Both the position numbers and the translations under genes were made by a program. The notes beneath the pieces were generated by a model, which had not been told where the DNA came from, searched no databases, and saw only the letters and a list, made by a program, of their open reading frames with translations. Positions 16,768-23,658 of a DNA stretch of 40,876 nt are shown here, one piece after another. The stretch's first letter is position 1; each line of letters opens with the position of its first letter. The DNA comes from CAYJFD01 sp964369605 (GTDB lineage: Bacteria > Bacteroidota > Bacteroidia > Bacteroidales > UBA932). The stretch is taken from assembly GCA_964369605.1 (NCBI GenBank), contig CAYJFD010000020.1, forward strand, positions 1 through 40,876, given 5' to 3'.

Positions 16768-18522
16768 TTAACTTAAACTGATTATCTTTTCTCTGTATTT
16801 TGTTGGCGTCATACCTACCTGATCATGAAAAGTGTTGTTAAAAGTAGTACGCGATGAAAAACCACTATCGTAACACACTGCCTTCATAGGATAGTCTGTA
16901 TTTCCACTTGATAATAATCTCAATGACTCTTCTACCCTAAAAAAATTAATGTATTGATTGAATGTTTTAGATGTATTTTCATTTATCACCTGCGTTAGGT
17001 AGGTCCTGTTTGTATTTAATAATTCAGCCACTCGATCCCTAGTTAAACTATGCTCTTTAAATACTTTATCTTTCTTCATTAAGCTCTCCAACGCATGAAA
17101 TAACTCCCTATCTTTATTCTCATCTAATGAAGAGTTAACATATTTCTGTTTTGGAATATTTGCTTCAATTAAAGATTGTTGCTGATCTATAATTTGCTTT
17201 AGTTCTTCTTCCATCTTTATAGCTACCTTATACTGCTTTGCTATCTTAATAAATAGTTTATTTTTACTGCGATAAAGAATGCTTACGAGAAATGCAAATG
17301 ATAACACCATAACAGATACGAAGACTAGTATTAATATTTGTCTCCTCCTTTTCATCATTAAGATATTATACTCTTGTATTTCTGCATCATGAATGGAAGA
17401 TTGATATTTTAATGTTAATTCGTTAATAATTCTTTCATTCTTAACATCAAAGATTCGACTGTATTCCTCGTGAAATTTTCGATAGTACTCTAGTGATGCA
17501 ACCGAATCTCCAACTTCAACATACGCATTAGATAGTAGTTCATATATTTGATAGGTAAAAATATTTTCTTCACCTTTTACGATATTCATCTCGGCTTTTT
17601 TTAGCAGTTCGATAGCACTATTAAAACGATTTCTTTCTAATAAAAACTCTGCATACGAAATATACACATAAGCCTGAGTGGACATATCATAACTATTAAT
17701 CATTTCCATGGATTTCAAAAATGCTTCCGAGGCTTCTGTATATCTTGCACTTTTATTTAAAATTTTTCCATAGGTGGCAAAGATTACTTTCTTGTTATTT
17801 CCGTAGTAGGTGCTTTCACTTAGTTCTCTATCATTTATTATTTTTTCTATATACTTTAGTGCTTCCTGATATTTACCGTCAACATAGTACATCATTGACA
17901 AGCCATAAACTCCAACATACTCCACAAATCTATTATCTACCTTTTGAGAATGTTCATATATGTCCATAGCATATTCTAATCCTGCTGGGTCATTTCTAAG
18001 GTAATAGGTATTTATTAGATTACTACCCATCACCGCGTAGTCATTCTTATGGGAATATTCTTTAGCTATCTGGATTCCTTCTATTAGATATTTCACACCT
18101 GTCTTATAGTCAAGCTGATAATTTATATAATATAAGGCAAGTCCATTATATACCATATATATTGGAGTGAAGTTATAATCTAATTTTAGAATGTCTCTAT
18201 TACTATTAAATTCTGTATAGGCTTCGTGAAGGTAGGGATAGGCTTTTATGTAATCTTCTTTCACGCTATACATTTGACCAAGGTATGCACTTGTAGTTAT
18301 AATGTAGTAGGGATTTTTTATCTCAACGGATAAAATATAAGCCTTTTCACAGATACTTGTTAATGTATCATAAGTACTTGTTTTATAATTATTCTTATAT
18401 TCTGTTAGTAATTTTTCTATTTGAAGAATCGTTTTTCTATTACCATCATCTACTCCATAAAGGTTTAAAGATAGTAATAGAGCAAGGATTATAGTATATA
18501 TTTTGGTAAAGGATTTATTCAT
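16768..18522 (-). CDS. Membrane-anchored TPR/AraC-family transcription regulator
   Basis: This 584-residue protein combines a sensor and a DNA-binding part. Residues 1-23 form a signal-like hydrophobic segment. Residues of about 30-380 are tetratricopeptide-type helical repeats (for example YQEALKYIEKII and FNSAIELLKKAE). A single membrane span lies at about 394-414, followed by a charged coiled coil. The last 110 residues are an AraC-type double helix-turn-helix (LLNTNRTYLTQVINE and VCYDSGFSSRTTFNNTFH). The topology suggests periplasmic repeats and a cytoplasmic DNA-binding domain, with no kinase or receiver between them. The gene lies just upstream of the lipoprotein/M6 protease operon in the same direction, making that operon a likely target. 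A clear paralogue is at the right edge of the window. Confidence 0.9.
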   Translation of the reverse strand: MNKSFTKIYTIILALLLSLNLYGVDDGNRKTILQIEKLLTEYKNNYKTSTYDTLTSICEKAYILSVEIKNPYYIITTSAYLGQMYSVKEDYIKAYPYLHEAYTEFNSNRDILKLDYNFTPIYMVYNGLALYYINYQLDYKTGVKYLIEGIQIAKEYSHKNDYAVMGSNLINTYYLRNDPAGLEYAMDIYEHSQKVDNRFVEYVGVYGLSMMYYVDGKYQEALKYIEKIINDRELSESTYYGNNKKVIFATYGKILNKSARYTEASEAFLKSMEMINSYDMSTQAYVYISYAEFLLERNRFNSAIELLKKAEMNIVKGEENIFTYQIYELLSNAYVEVGDSVASLEYYRKFHEEYSRIFDVKNERIINELTLKYQSSIHDAEIQEYNILMMKRRRQILILVFVSVMVLSFAFLVSILYRSKNKLFIKIAKQYKVAIKMEEELKQIIDQQQSLIEANIPKQKYVNSSLDENKDRELFHALESLMKKDKVFKEHSLTRDRVAELLNTNRTYLTQVINENTSKTFNQYINFFRVEESLRLLSSGNTDYPMKAVCYDSGFSSRTTFNNTFHDQVGMTPTKYREKIISLS

Positions 18523-18539
18523 AGTTTATATCATTAATG

Positions 18540-18547
18540 CAAATATA
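18540..18547 (-). promoter_or_regulatory. Bacteroidota -7 box for the TPR/AraC regulator
   Basis: On the minus strand this reads TATATTTG, matching TAnnTTTG. The start codon at 18522 would be only about 10 bases from the transcription start, so the leader is very short. Confidence 0.5.
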
Positions 18548-18579
18548 TACAATTTACTTAAAATATGAACAGTATAGGT

Positions 18580-18612
18580 AAAAAAAAAGAGAGACTGATT
18601 AGTCTCTCTTTT
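18580..18612 (-). terminator. Terminator after tRNA-Lys
   Basis: The perfect 12-base arms AAAAGAGAGACT (18585-18596) and AGTCTCTCTTTT (18601-18612) enclose a four-base loop. On the minus strand the hairpin runs directly into a T tract. Confidence 0.9.
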
Positions 18613-18613
18613 G

Positions 18614-18686
18614 TGATCCGCCTGGGGCTCGAACCCAGGACCCCAACATTAAAAGTGTTGTGCTCTACCAGCTGAGCTAGCGAATC
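18614..18686 (-). tRNA. tRNA-Lys (anticodon TTT)
   Basis: A 73-base cloverleaf on the minus strand. The acceptor arms GATTCGC and GCGGATC pair with one G-T, and the discriminator is A. The anticodon stem CAACA/TGTTG holds the loop CTTTTAA, giving TTT. The D arm AGCTCAGCTGGTAGAGC and the T-loop segment GGTTCGAGCCC are standard. CCA is not encoded. Confidence 0.96.
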
Positions 18687-18710
18687 GTGCATCGTTCTTG
18701 ATTGCGGGTA

Positions 18711-18742
18711 CAAAAGTATAGCATATTTCCTTAACTTCCAAA
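18711..18742 (-). promoter_or_regulatory. Complete Bacteroidota promoter for tRNA-Lys
   Basis: On the minus strand a -33 box TTTG (18739-18742) is followed after 20 bases by the -7 box TACTTTTG (18711-18718). The tRNA starts 25 bases downstream. Confidence 0.85.
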
Positions 18743-19151
18743 TTTATTTGTAAAAAAAATGTATTTTTTTTGTAATCGCAGTATCAAAATGCTTCATTTT
18801 CTTAGAAAATTCATCTATTTTTGAGAGAAAATACTACTAGTGAATATACTGATAGCGAAACACTTTCAGCAAGGAAAATGTTTACATATCTCACTAATAT
18901 AATTTATGTGAAAAAAAATATATTTTTTTTCACTCTGGCTCTATTTCCGAGGATAATATAATGTTTTCGGCACGAAGGAGCAGTCGATTTTAGTTTCAAG
19001 AAAGATTTTTCTTCGCGCACTACGACGGAGAAGCTAACAAATATTGATATTGCCGAAGGCGTTTAAATAATATAACTTCGTGGCGTGACGAACACAAAGT
19101 ATTATTTTTATATTTATTATTAAATATGGGTAGTATCAATTTCAAATTTAC
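18743..19151. other. Non-coding stretch with palindromes, upstream of prfA
   Basis: No gene is visible in this AT-rich stretch. It holds a perfect 26-base palindrome of A and T runs bounded by GTG/CAC (18908-18933). It also has a structured patch at 18953-19107: CGGCACGAAG (18968-18977) can pair with CTTCGTGGCG (19076-19085, one mismatch), and the overlapping TTCGGCA (18966-18972) can instead pair with TGCCGAA (19051-19057). The rest shows nothing I can name. Confidence 0.5.
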
Positions 19152-19159
19152 TATCTTTG
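19152..19159 (+). promoter_or_regulatory. Bacteroidota -7 box for prfA
   Basis: TATCTTTG matches TAnnTTTG and lies 57 bases before the prfA ATG. A -33 box is not obvious. Confidence 0.55.
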
Positions 19160-19216
19160 CGCCCTAAATAACAATTATACATTTAAGAGTCGGAATAATC
19201 CACTTTAGTAAAGAAT

Positions 19217-20299
19217 ATGGCAGATAATAAATTACTTGACAAAATCCTTAGTCTAAGAACTAAATATGAAAATCTATCGCAACAGATCTCAGATCCTGCG
19301 GTGATAGCAGATATGAAGAAATATGTACAACTTAGTAAGGAGTATAAAGAACTGGAGCCTATCATCGCGGCGGGTGAGAAATTCAAGAAAATGCTTGATG
19401 ATTATGATGGAGCTAAGGATATCTTGATGACAGAGAAGGATGAGGAGCTTAGAGAGATCGCTAAAGAGGAGGTCGCGGAGATCGAGGAGAAGCTTCCAGC
19501 GATGGAAGAAGAGATAAAGTTATTACTTGTTCCTAAGGATCCTCAGGATGACAAGAATGCAATGATTGAAATCAGAGGTGGAACTGGTGGTGATGAGGCT
19601 GCTATTTTCGCTGGAGATTTATTTAGAATGTATGCTAAATTCGCCGAGACTAAGGGATGGAAGATGGAAATTACTAGTCAAAATGAAGGTACCTCTGGTG
19701 GCTTTAAGGAGTTAGTATGTTCTATCACAGGTCAAGGTGTTTATGGAGTATTGAAATATGAAAGTGGTGTTCATCGCGTTCAGCGTGTACCTCAGACTGA
19801 GACTCAAGGTAGGGTTCACACTTCAGCTGCATCTGTAGTAGTTCTTCCGGAGGCTGACGAATTTGACGTAGAGTTGAATATGGGAGACATTAGAAAGGAT
19901 ACTTTCTGTGCTTCAGGCCCAGGTGGACAATCAGTGAATACGACTTACTCTGCTATTCGTTTAACGCACATTCCTACTGGGCTAGTGGTACAGTGCCAGG
20001 ACGAAAAGTCACAGTTAAAGAACTTTGATAAAGCATTAAAGGAGCTTCGTACTCGTTTATATAATTTAGAGTTTGAGAAATATCAGGAGGAGATGTCAAA
20101 GAAACGTAAGACTATGGTTTCGACAGGTGATAGATCTGCAAAGATTCGTACATATAACTATCCTCAGTCAAGATTAACTGATCACCGTATTAATTATACG
20201 ATGTACAACCTTCCAACTTTTATGGATGGAGGAATACAAGATGTTATAGACCAACTACAAATAGCTGAGAATGCTGAAAGATTAAAAGCAGAAGAATAG
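19217..20299 (+). CDS. prfA: Peptide chain release factor 1
   Basis: RF-1 ends translation at UAA and UAG by triggering peptidyl-tRNA hydrolysis in the ribosome. The 360-residue protein is of normal length. The catalytic GGQ motif is in SGPGGQSVNTT, which is the site methylated by PrmC in other bacteria. The stop-codon recognition loop is RVPQTETQGRVHTSA; it has a PxT tripeptide as in RF-1 and not the SPF of RF-2. Domain 1 with its acidic helices (residues 1-100) is intact. The gene is monocistronic here and converges on the second M6 protease, with a short hairpin (20306-20327) covering the junction. Confidence 0.98.
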   Translation: MADNKLLDKILSLRTKYENLSQQISDPAVIADMKKYVQLSKEYKELEPIIAAGEKFKKMLDDYDGAKDILMTEKDEELREIAKEEVAEIEEKLPAMEEEIKLLLVPKDPQDDKNAMIEIRGGTGGDEAAIFAGDLFRMYAKFAETKGWKMEITSQNEGTSGGFKELVCSITGQGVYGVLKYESGVHRVQRVPQTETQGRVHTSAASVVVLPEADEFDVELNMGDIRKDTFCASGPGGQSVNTTYSAIRLTHIPTGLVVQCQDEKSQLKNFDKALKELRTRLYNLEFEKYQEEMSKKRKTMVSTGDRSAKIRTYNYPQSRLTDHRINYTMYNLPTFMDGGIQDVIDQLQIAENAERLKAEE

Positions 20300-20317
20300 T
20301 AAATGAACACTCTATTT

Positions 20318-22384
20318 CTAGAGTGTTACCAATACTTTCTGCGTTATAGATTCAAGTCCTGTTGATGTTTCAATTAGGACTTTTATTGTATGCTCACCTA
20401 CCTCATTTAGTTCTAGTGATTTTGCTGGGTCTACTTCATAGCCATTAAAGAACCATCTTACACTGATAGGATCTACTTCGAGTGTTGAAAGTTCTAGATT
20501 TATAAACTCCCATCTTTTGAATTCGCTTTTCGATAATTTGATATAATTAAATCCATATCCAACAAACGGAGATTGAGATAAAGTAAATTCGGCACTATTT
20601 TCACTATTCTCAAAAACTAGATTCGTTTGTAATGTCTGATAATCAGGCATCATTATTTCGACAGCTAATTCATAGCCTAGGTATGCAGGTAATGTAAATT
20701 CCCCTAAACTATTCGTTTTTGTTTGTTCTATTTTATCTGCATATTTAATTTCGAGTTGTGCGCCTTCTAGAGGTTTTGCGTCTACTCCTATTACTTTACC
20801 TTTGAAATTAACGGCTTCCTTCGTAAGTACTGTTAATTCAAAGCTAACTCCATTGGACTTGTTATCTTGTATATTAGTAAGTCCCATACTTGTTGTTTTT
20901 CCATCTAAGTCTACAAAGGCAGGTGTGGTTTTATCTGTAAATTCAGTAACTAACCTTGATCCTGGGAAAGGTACATTTGTGCTTGTTCTGTTGATGAATT
21001 TTTCTTCACCGCACGATTCTATTAAGTTATAACACTGTGCATGTGAGTGATCGTTTATTCCTTTCCAGAAATCCCATCTTGCATAAGCTGGTAGGCCCGA
21101 AATGTCTCTATCTGTGTTATTTATATGATAAATTAGCATCCCTGTTGGAATATATTTATCCCAGCCTTCTCCTGATCGGCTTTCAAATACGAAGTATTCG
21201 TTCTGGTTTCTTGTACGGGTAAAGTAAGCCTTATCTTTATCTACTGACTGAAGTGTATATGTTCCACTTTCTGTCAGTTCATCGATTCCATCCATCCATC
21301 CAAGCATATTTTTTTCAACTGCTGACAAGTATGGAGGCGTATTACTTTCATTATTATATCCACCAGCACCCATAAGTGAAAATATTCCTAATCCTGCTGC
21401 CTGACCATTACTTCCGTAGTCTGTATCGTAGAAATCAGGTAGACCTATTACGTGTCCAAATTCGTGAGTAAAGGTACCTATTCCGCACATCGTAGTCCCC
21501 ATAGCTCCCTTAAGTTCAGATGTGCAAGCATATCCATAAATTCTTTTTCCATCGTGAACTACATTTTCATCGAATAGCGCCCATTTATGTGGCCAAATAG
21601 TGCCTGAACTAGCACCTTCTGCCTCATTGTGCCCAGCATAAAAGAAAAAGATATTATCTACTAGCCCATCGTTATCTTGGTCATATTCGGAAAAATCTAC
21701 ACTTTCGTTTGCTAACCCTACGACTTCAGTAAATAGTTCCTGTAGAGTTGTTGTTTCATCTCCTCCTCCGTAGTAAGAGTAGCTTTTACTTGCTTTAATC
21801 GGCCCAACTACTACAAATTCTGGATCAAATAAGTTATTGGAGTTCTCATAATAATAGTCATAGGCAGACCCTGTCGCACCATTATGACTATAGCCTTCTT
21901 GGTTTAATAACTGCTCAAAGTCAGATTTTGTATAGGTAAATTCAAGGTCACTAAACTCCACAAGTATCGTTAGGAATTTCTTATTACCTTTTGTTATTCC
22001 AGAGTCATAACCACTTCTTTGAAAATTTCTTGCTTCTTCTAGTTTTTCTCGCTGCTCATTTGCTCTTGCTACCGCCATAGGATGTGGCTCAAATTCTCCA
22101 GAGAAGGAAGTAGGTAAATAGCCAGTTCCTGTTGCTCTTGTTGCAGTTTGAACGATATTGCCATAGGCATCATAGTTTGCATTATAATAGTATCCATCTT
22201 CACCCATGGTAATTAAGCGTCCAGAAGCTGTCCTCCAATTTAGGAACTCATCGCCATGCACTTCGATTGTTAGGGTACTTCCGTCTGGCTGTGTTACAAT
22301 TATTTGTCCTTTTTTTGCTGGGATAGCGTATAAAAATATCGAACTGAACGCGATGATGAGAGAAGCGAATATATTTTTTTTCAT
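20318..22384 (-). CDS. Secreted M6-family metalloprotease, short paralogue
   Basis: The 688-residue protein has a signal peptide (MKKNIFASLIIAFSSIFLYA) and a pro-region that resembles that of the giant protease (KKGQIIVTQPDGSTL, VHGDEFLNWRT). The M6 catalytic domain follows, with its zinc site HEFGHVIGLPDFYD starting at His307. Residues of about 528-600 form a carboxypeptidase-regulatory-like domain (VIGVDAKPLEGAQLEIKY). The last 75 residues form an Ig-like domain ending GEHTIKVLIETSTGLES and a short strand, similar in layout to the end of the giant paralogue. The active site is intact, so a secreted or surface endopeptidase is expected. No type 9 secretion signal of the usual form is evident. 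It is transcribed alone from the promoter at 22416-22446. Confidence 0.93.
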   Translation of the reverse strand: MKKNIFASLIIAFSSIFLYAIPAKKGQIIVTQPDGSTLTIEVHGDEFLNWRTASGRLITMGEDGYYYNANYDAYGNIVQTATRATGTGYLPTSFSGEFEPHPMAVARANEQREKLEEARNFQRSGYDSGITKGNKKFLTILVEFSDLEFTYTKSDFEQLLNQEGYSHNGATGSAYDYYYENSNNLFDPEFVVVGPIKASKSYSYYGGGDETTTLQELFTEVVGLANESVDFSEYDQDNDGLVDNIFFFYAGHNEAEGASSGTIWPHKWALFDENVVHDGKRIYGYACTSELKGAMGTTMCGIGTFTHEFGHVIGLPDFYDTDYGSNGQAAGLGIFSLMGAGGYNNESNTPPYLSAVEKNMLGWMDGIDELTESGTYTLQSVDKDKAYFTRTRNQNEYFVFESRSGEGWDKYIPTGMLIYHINNTDRDISGLPAYARWDFWKGINDHSHAQCYNLIESCGEEKFINRTSTNVPFPGSRLVTEFTDKTTPAFVDLDGKTTSMGLTNIQDNKSNGVSFELTVLTKEAVNFKGKVIGVDAKPLEGAQLEIKYADKIEQTKTNSLGEFTLPAYLGYELAVEIMMPDYQTLQTNLVFENSENSAEFTLSQSPFVGYGFNYIKLSKSEFKRWEFINLELSTLEVDPISVRWFFNGYEVDPAKSLELNEVGEHTIKVLIETSTGLESITQKVLVTL

Positions 22385-22415
22385 TTTTTTGTTTTTTTAT
22401 GCCTTGGATTCCATA

Positions 22416-22446
22416 CAAATGTAAAAATAAATATATGAATATCAAT
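22416..22446 (-). promoter_or_regulatory. Bacteroidota promoter for the short M6 protease
   Basis: On the minus strand a -33-like ATTG (22443-22446) precedes, by 19 bases, a -7 box TACATTTG (22416-22423). The start codon at 22384 is about 30 bases downstream. Confidence 0.65.
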
Positions 22447-22499
22447 AGTTATTTATATATAAAACTTTCATTTTGATTTCTTATTAAGTTTTATTGAAA

Positions 22500-22578
22500 G
22501 TATTCACTTCTGGAAGCTGAAGATTAAATAAAGGGCTAGCGCCATATCTTCCTTAGGTAGATGGGAGTGCTTTCATCA
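22500..22578 (+). repeat. Palindromic repeat A, diverged copy 1
   Basis: From about 22519 this matches the two later copies, including the core AGGGCTAGCGCCATAT, CCTTAGGTAGATGGG and CTTTCAT. The right arm is TGGGAGTGC (22562-22570) instead of TGGGAATGC. The left arm is not conserved, although GGAAG (22512-22516) and CTTCC (22548-22552) still allow an inner stem. Confidence 0.75.
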
Positions 22579-22680
22579 TTTAGGATGCACAAGTAGTGTT
22601 TTCGCAGCTTTTCTGCTCAAATATCTAGCATAAGCCGTATTCTGACATAGGTCACCCTAAATTTTAGATCTAAACACCTC

Positions 22681-22726
22681 GCCCGTCGGCAAAAAACGCT
22701 CTCAGACAGTGAAAACTCCGACGGGC
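22681..22726. repeat. GC-rich inverted repeat in the first inter-repeat cassette
   Basis: GCCCGTCGG (22681-22689) and CCGACGGGC (22718-22726) are perfect 9-base arms around 28 bases. They stand out strongly in an AT-rich setting. A perfect 12-base palindrome TTTAGATCTAAA (22663-22674) lies just before it. Confidence 0.7.
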
Positions 22727-22775
22727 CACATCATATTATATTATACCTTGTATTCATTATCTAGCTATCTCGCAT

Positions 22776-22859
22776 ATCACCGCATTCCCACCCACCACGG
22801 AAGATTAATCTTAGGGCTAGCGCCATATTTTCCTTAGGTAGATGGGAATGCTTTCATTA
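22776..22859 (+). repeat. Palindromic repeat A, copy 2
   Basis: An 84-base unit, identical to copy 3 except for one base. Terminal arms GCATTCCCA (22782-22790) and TGGGAATGC (22843-22851) pair perfectly. Inside are AAGATTAATCTT (a perfect palindrome) and GGGCTAGCGCC (near-palindrome). The unit ends CTTTCATTA. Confidence 0.9.
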
Positions 22860-22890
22860 ATTCTCTCTCTTTAATGCTTCTATAGATATC

Positions 22891-23034
22891 TAAATCGACT
22901 AGAATCACCGAGCAAATCTGCAAAAGTGGCTTTTAAATGGTGTTTTCTTCGACGTGCCTACCTAAATCGACTAAAACCATCGAGCAAATCTGCAAAAGTG
23001 GCTTTTAAATGGTGTTTTCTTCGACGTGCCTACG
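22891..23034 (+). repeat. Tandem repeat B, two units of 72 bases
   Basis: Units at 22891-22962 and 22963-23034 differ only in three positions near the start of the unit and one at the end. Across the unit border, ATGG-TTTT-TCGA and TCGA-AAAA-CCAT can form an imperfect stem. A frame open through the units (22926-23147) repeats the same residues and is not a credible gene. Confidence 0.9.
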
Positions 23035-23114
23035 AAGGCTACGATTTATTCGCTACCGAATATAAATCCAAGCCACAACTTTTTTCATACAAGCTAGCAC
23101 TTCCCTCATTACAC

Positions 23115-23198
23115 ATCACCGCATTCCCACCCACCACGGAAGATTAATCTTAGGGCTAGCGCCATATTTTCCTTAAGTAGATGGGAATGCTTTCATTA
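23115..23198 (+). repeat. Palindromic repeat A, copy 3
   Basis: An 84-base unit with arms GCATTCCCA (23121-23129) and TGGGAATGC (23182-23190). It differs from copy 2 by a single G-to-A change in CCTTAAGTAG. A further isolated left-arm sequence GCATTCCC occurs at 23418-23425. Confidence 0.9.
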
Positions 23199-23230
23199 GT
23201 TGGTATTTAATCGATGTGTTACGACTATTT

Positions 23231-23419
23231 GGATGGTGCTCGCCATTTAAGAATGGCTGTGTGGTAACCATCTAAATCTGCGGGATGGTGCTCGCCATTT
23301 AAGAATGGCTGTGCAGTAATCATCTAAATCTGCGGGATGGTGCTCGCCATTTAAGAATGGCTGTGCAGTAACCATCTAAATCTGCGGGATGGTGCTCGCC
23401 ATTTAAGAATGGCTGTGCA
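23231..23419 (+). repeat. Tandem repeat C, 3.6 units of 52 bases, each a nested hairpin
   Basis: Units start at 23231, 23283, 23335 and 23387 with an exact 52-base period. Within each full unit GATGGT pairs with ACCATC, and inside it GCCATT pairs with AATGGC around TAAG. The link between units is TAAATCTGCGG. The last unit is cut after GCTGTGCA and runs into GCATTCCC. Confidence 0.95.
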
Positions 23420-23452
23420 TTCCCTTCGCCTGCGGCGAGCCGTCTTACAAAA

Positions 23453-23491
23453 AAGAGGAGAACTGAACTTTGTTCAGCTCTTGCTTTTTTT
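23453..23491 (+). terminator. Terminator-like hairpin 1 after the repeat field
   Basis: AAGAG and CTGAAC (23453-23468, separated by a five-base bulge) pair with GTTCAG and CTCTT (23472-23482) around a TTT loop. The hairpin is followed by GC and seven T residues. This would stop transcription coming from the repeat field on the plus strand. Confidence 0.65.
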
Positions 23492-23543
23492 ATATAATTT
23501 GCTGCTTAAGAATAAATTCTTGCAGCAAATTATATAAAAAAAA
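23485..23543. terminator. Very long perfect hairpin 2
   Basis: Arms of 21 bases, 23485-23505 and 23522-23542, are perfectly complementary, with a T run at one end and an A run at the other. The loop can extend by AAGAAT/ATTCTT. Its symmetry fits a bidirectional terminator, although it is longer than usual. Confidence 0.6.
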
Positions 23544-23568
23544 GAGCTCGCTAAGCGAACTCTTTTTT
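23538..23568 (-). terminator. Terminator of the rplS/tRNA-Arg transcript
   Basis: Arms of 14 bases, 23538-23551 and 23555-23568, have one mismatch and a three-base loop. On the minus strand the stem ends in a T run directly after tRNA-Arg. The A/T ends of hairpins 2 and 3 overlap. Confidence 0.8.
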
Positions 23569-23569
23569 G

Positions 23570-23643
23570 TGACCCCGAAGGGATTCAAACCCCTAACCTT
23601 TTGATCCGTAGTCAAATGCTCTATTCAGTTGAGCTACGGGGCC
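23570..23643 (-). tRNA. tRNA-Arg (anticodon ACG)
   Basis: A 74-base cloverleaf on the minus strand. The acceptor arms GGCCCCG and CGGGGTC pair with one G-T, and the discriminator is A. The anticodon stem TTTGA/TCAAA encloses CTACGGA, giving ACG, which would be edited to ICG. It begins 15 bases after the rplS stop and has no promoter of its own in that gap, so it appears to be processed from the rplS transcript. Confidence 0.95.
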
Positions 23644-23658
23644 GTTGGACTAATGTCC

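Noticed and set aside
20306..20327. Strong bidirectional terminator between prfA and the short M6 gene
   Set aside because: The nine-base stem is perfect but has no T run in either direction, so I list it only as a hairpin within the prfA entry.
22926..23147. Open frame of 73 codons across tandem repeat B, with a repeated FKWCFLRRAY segment
   Set aside because: The repeated residues come only from the DNA repeat; there is no promoter or start signal, and composition is unlike the genes here.
22776..23198. Integron attC sites
   Set aside because: The palindromic repeat A lacks recognisable attC core sites, the cassettes carry no genes, and no integrase is in view.
23231..23419. CRISPR array
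   Set aside because: The 52-base units adjoin without unique spacers, and no cas genes are in the window.
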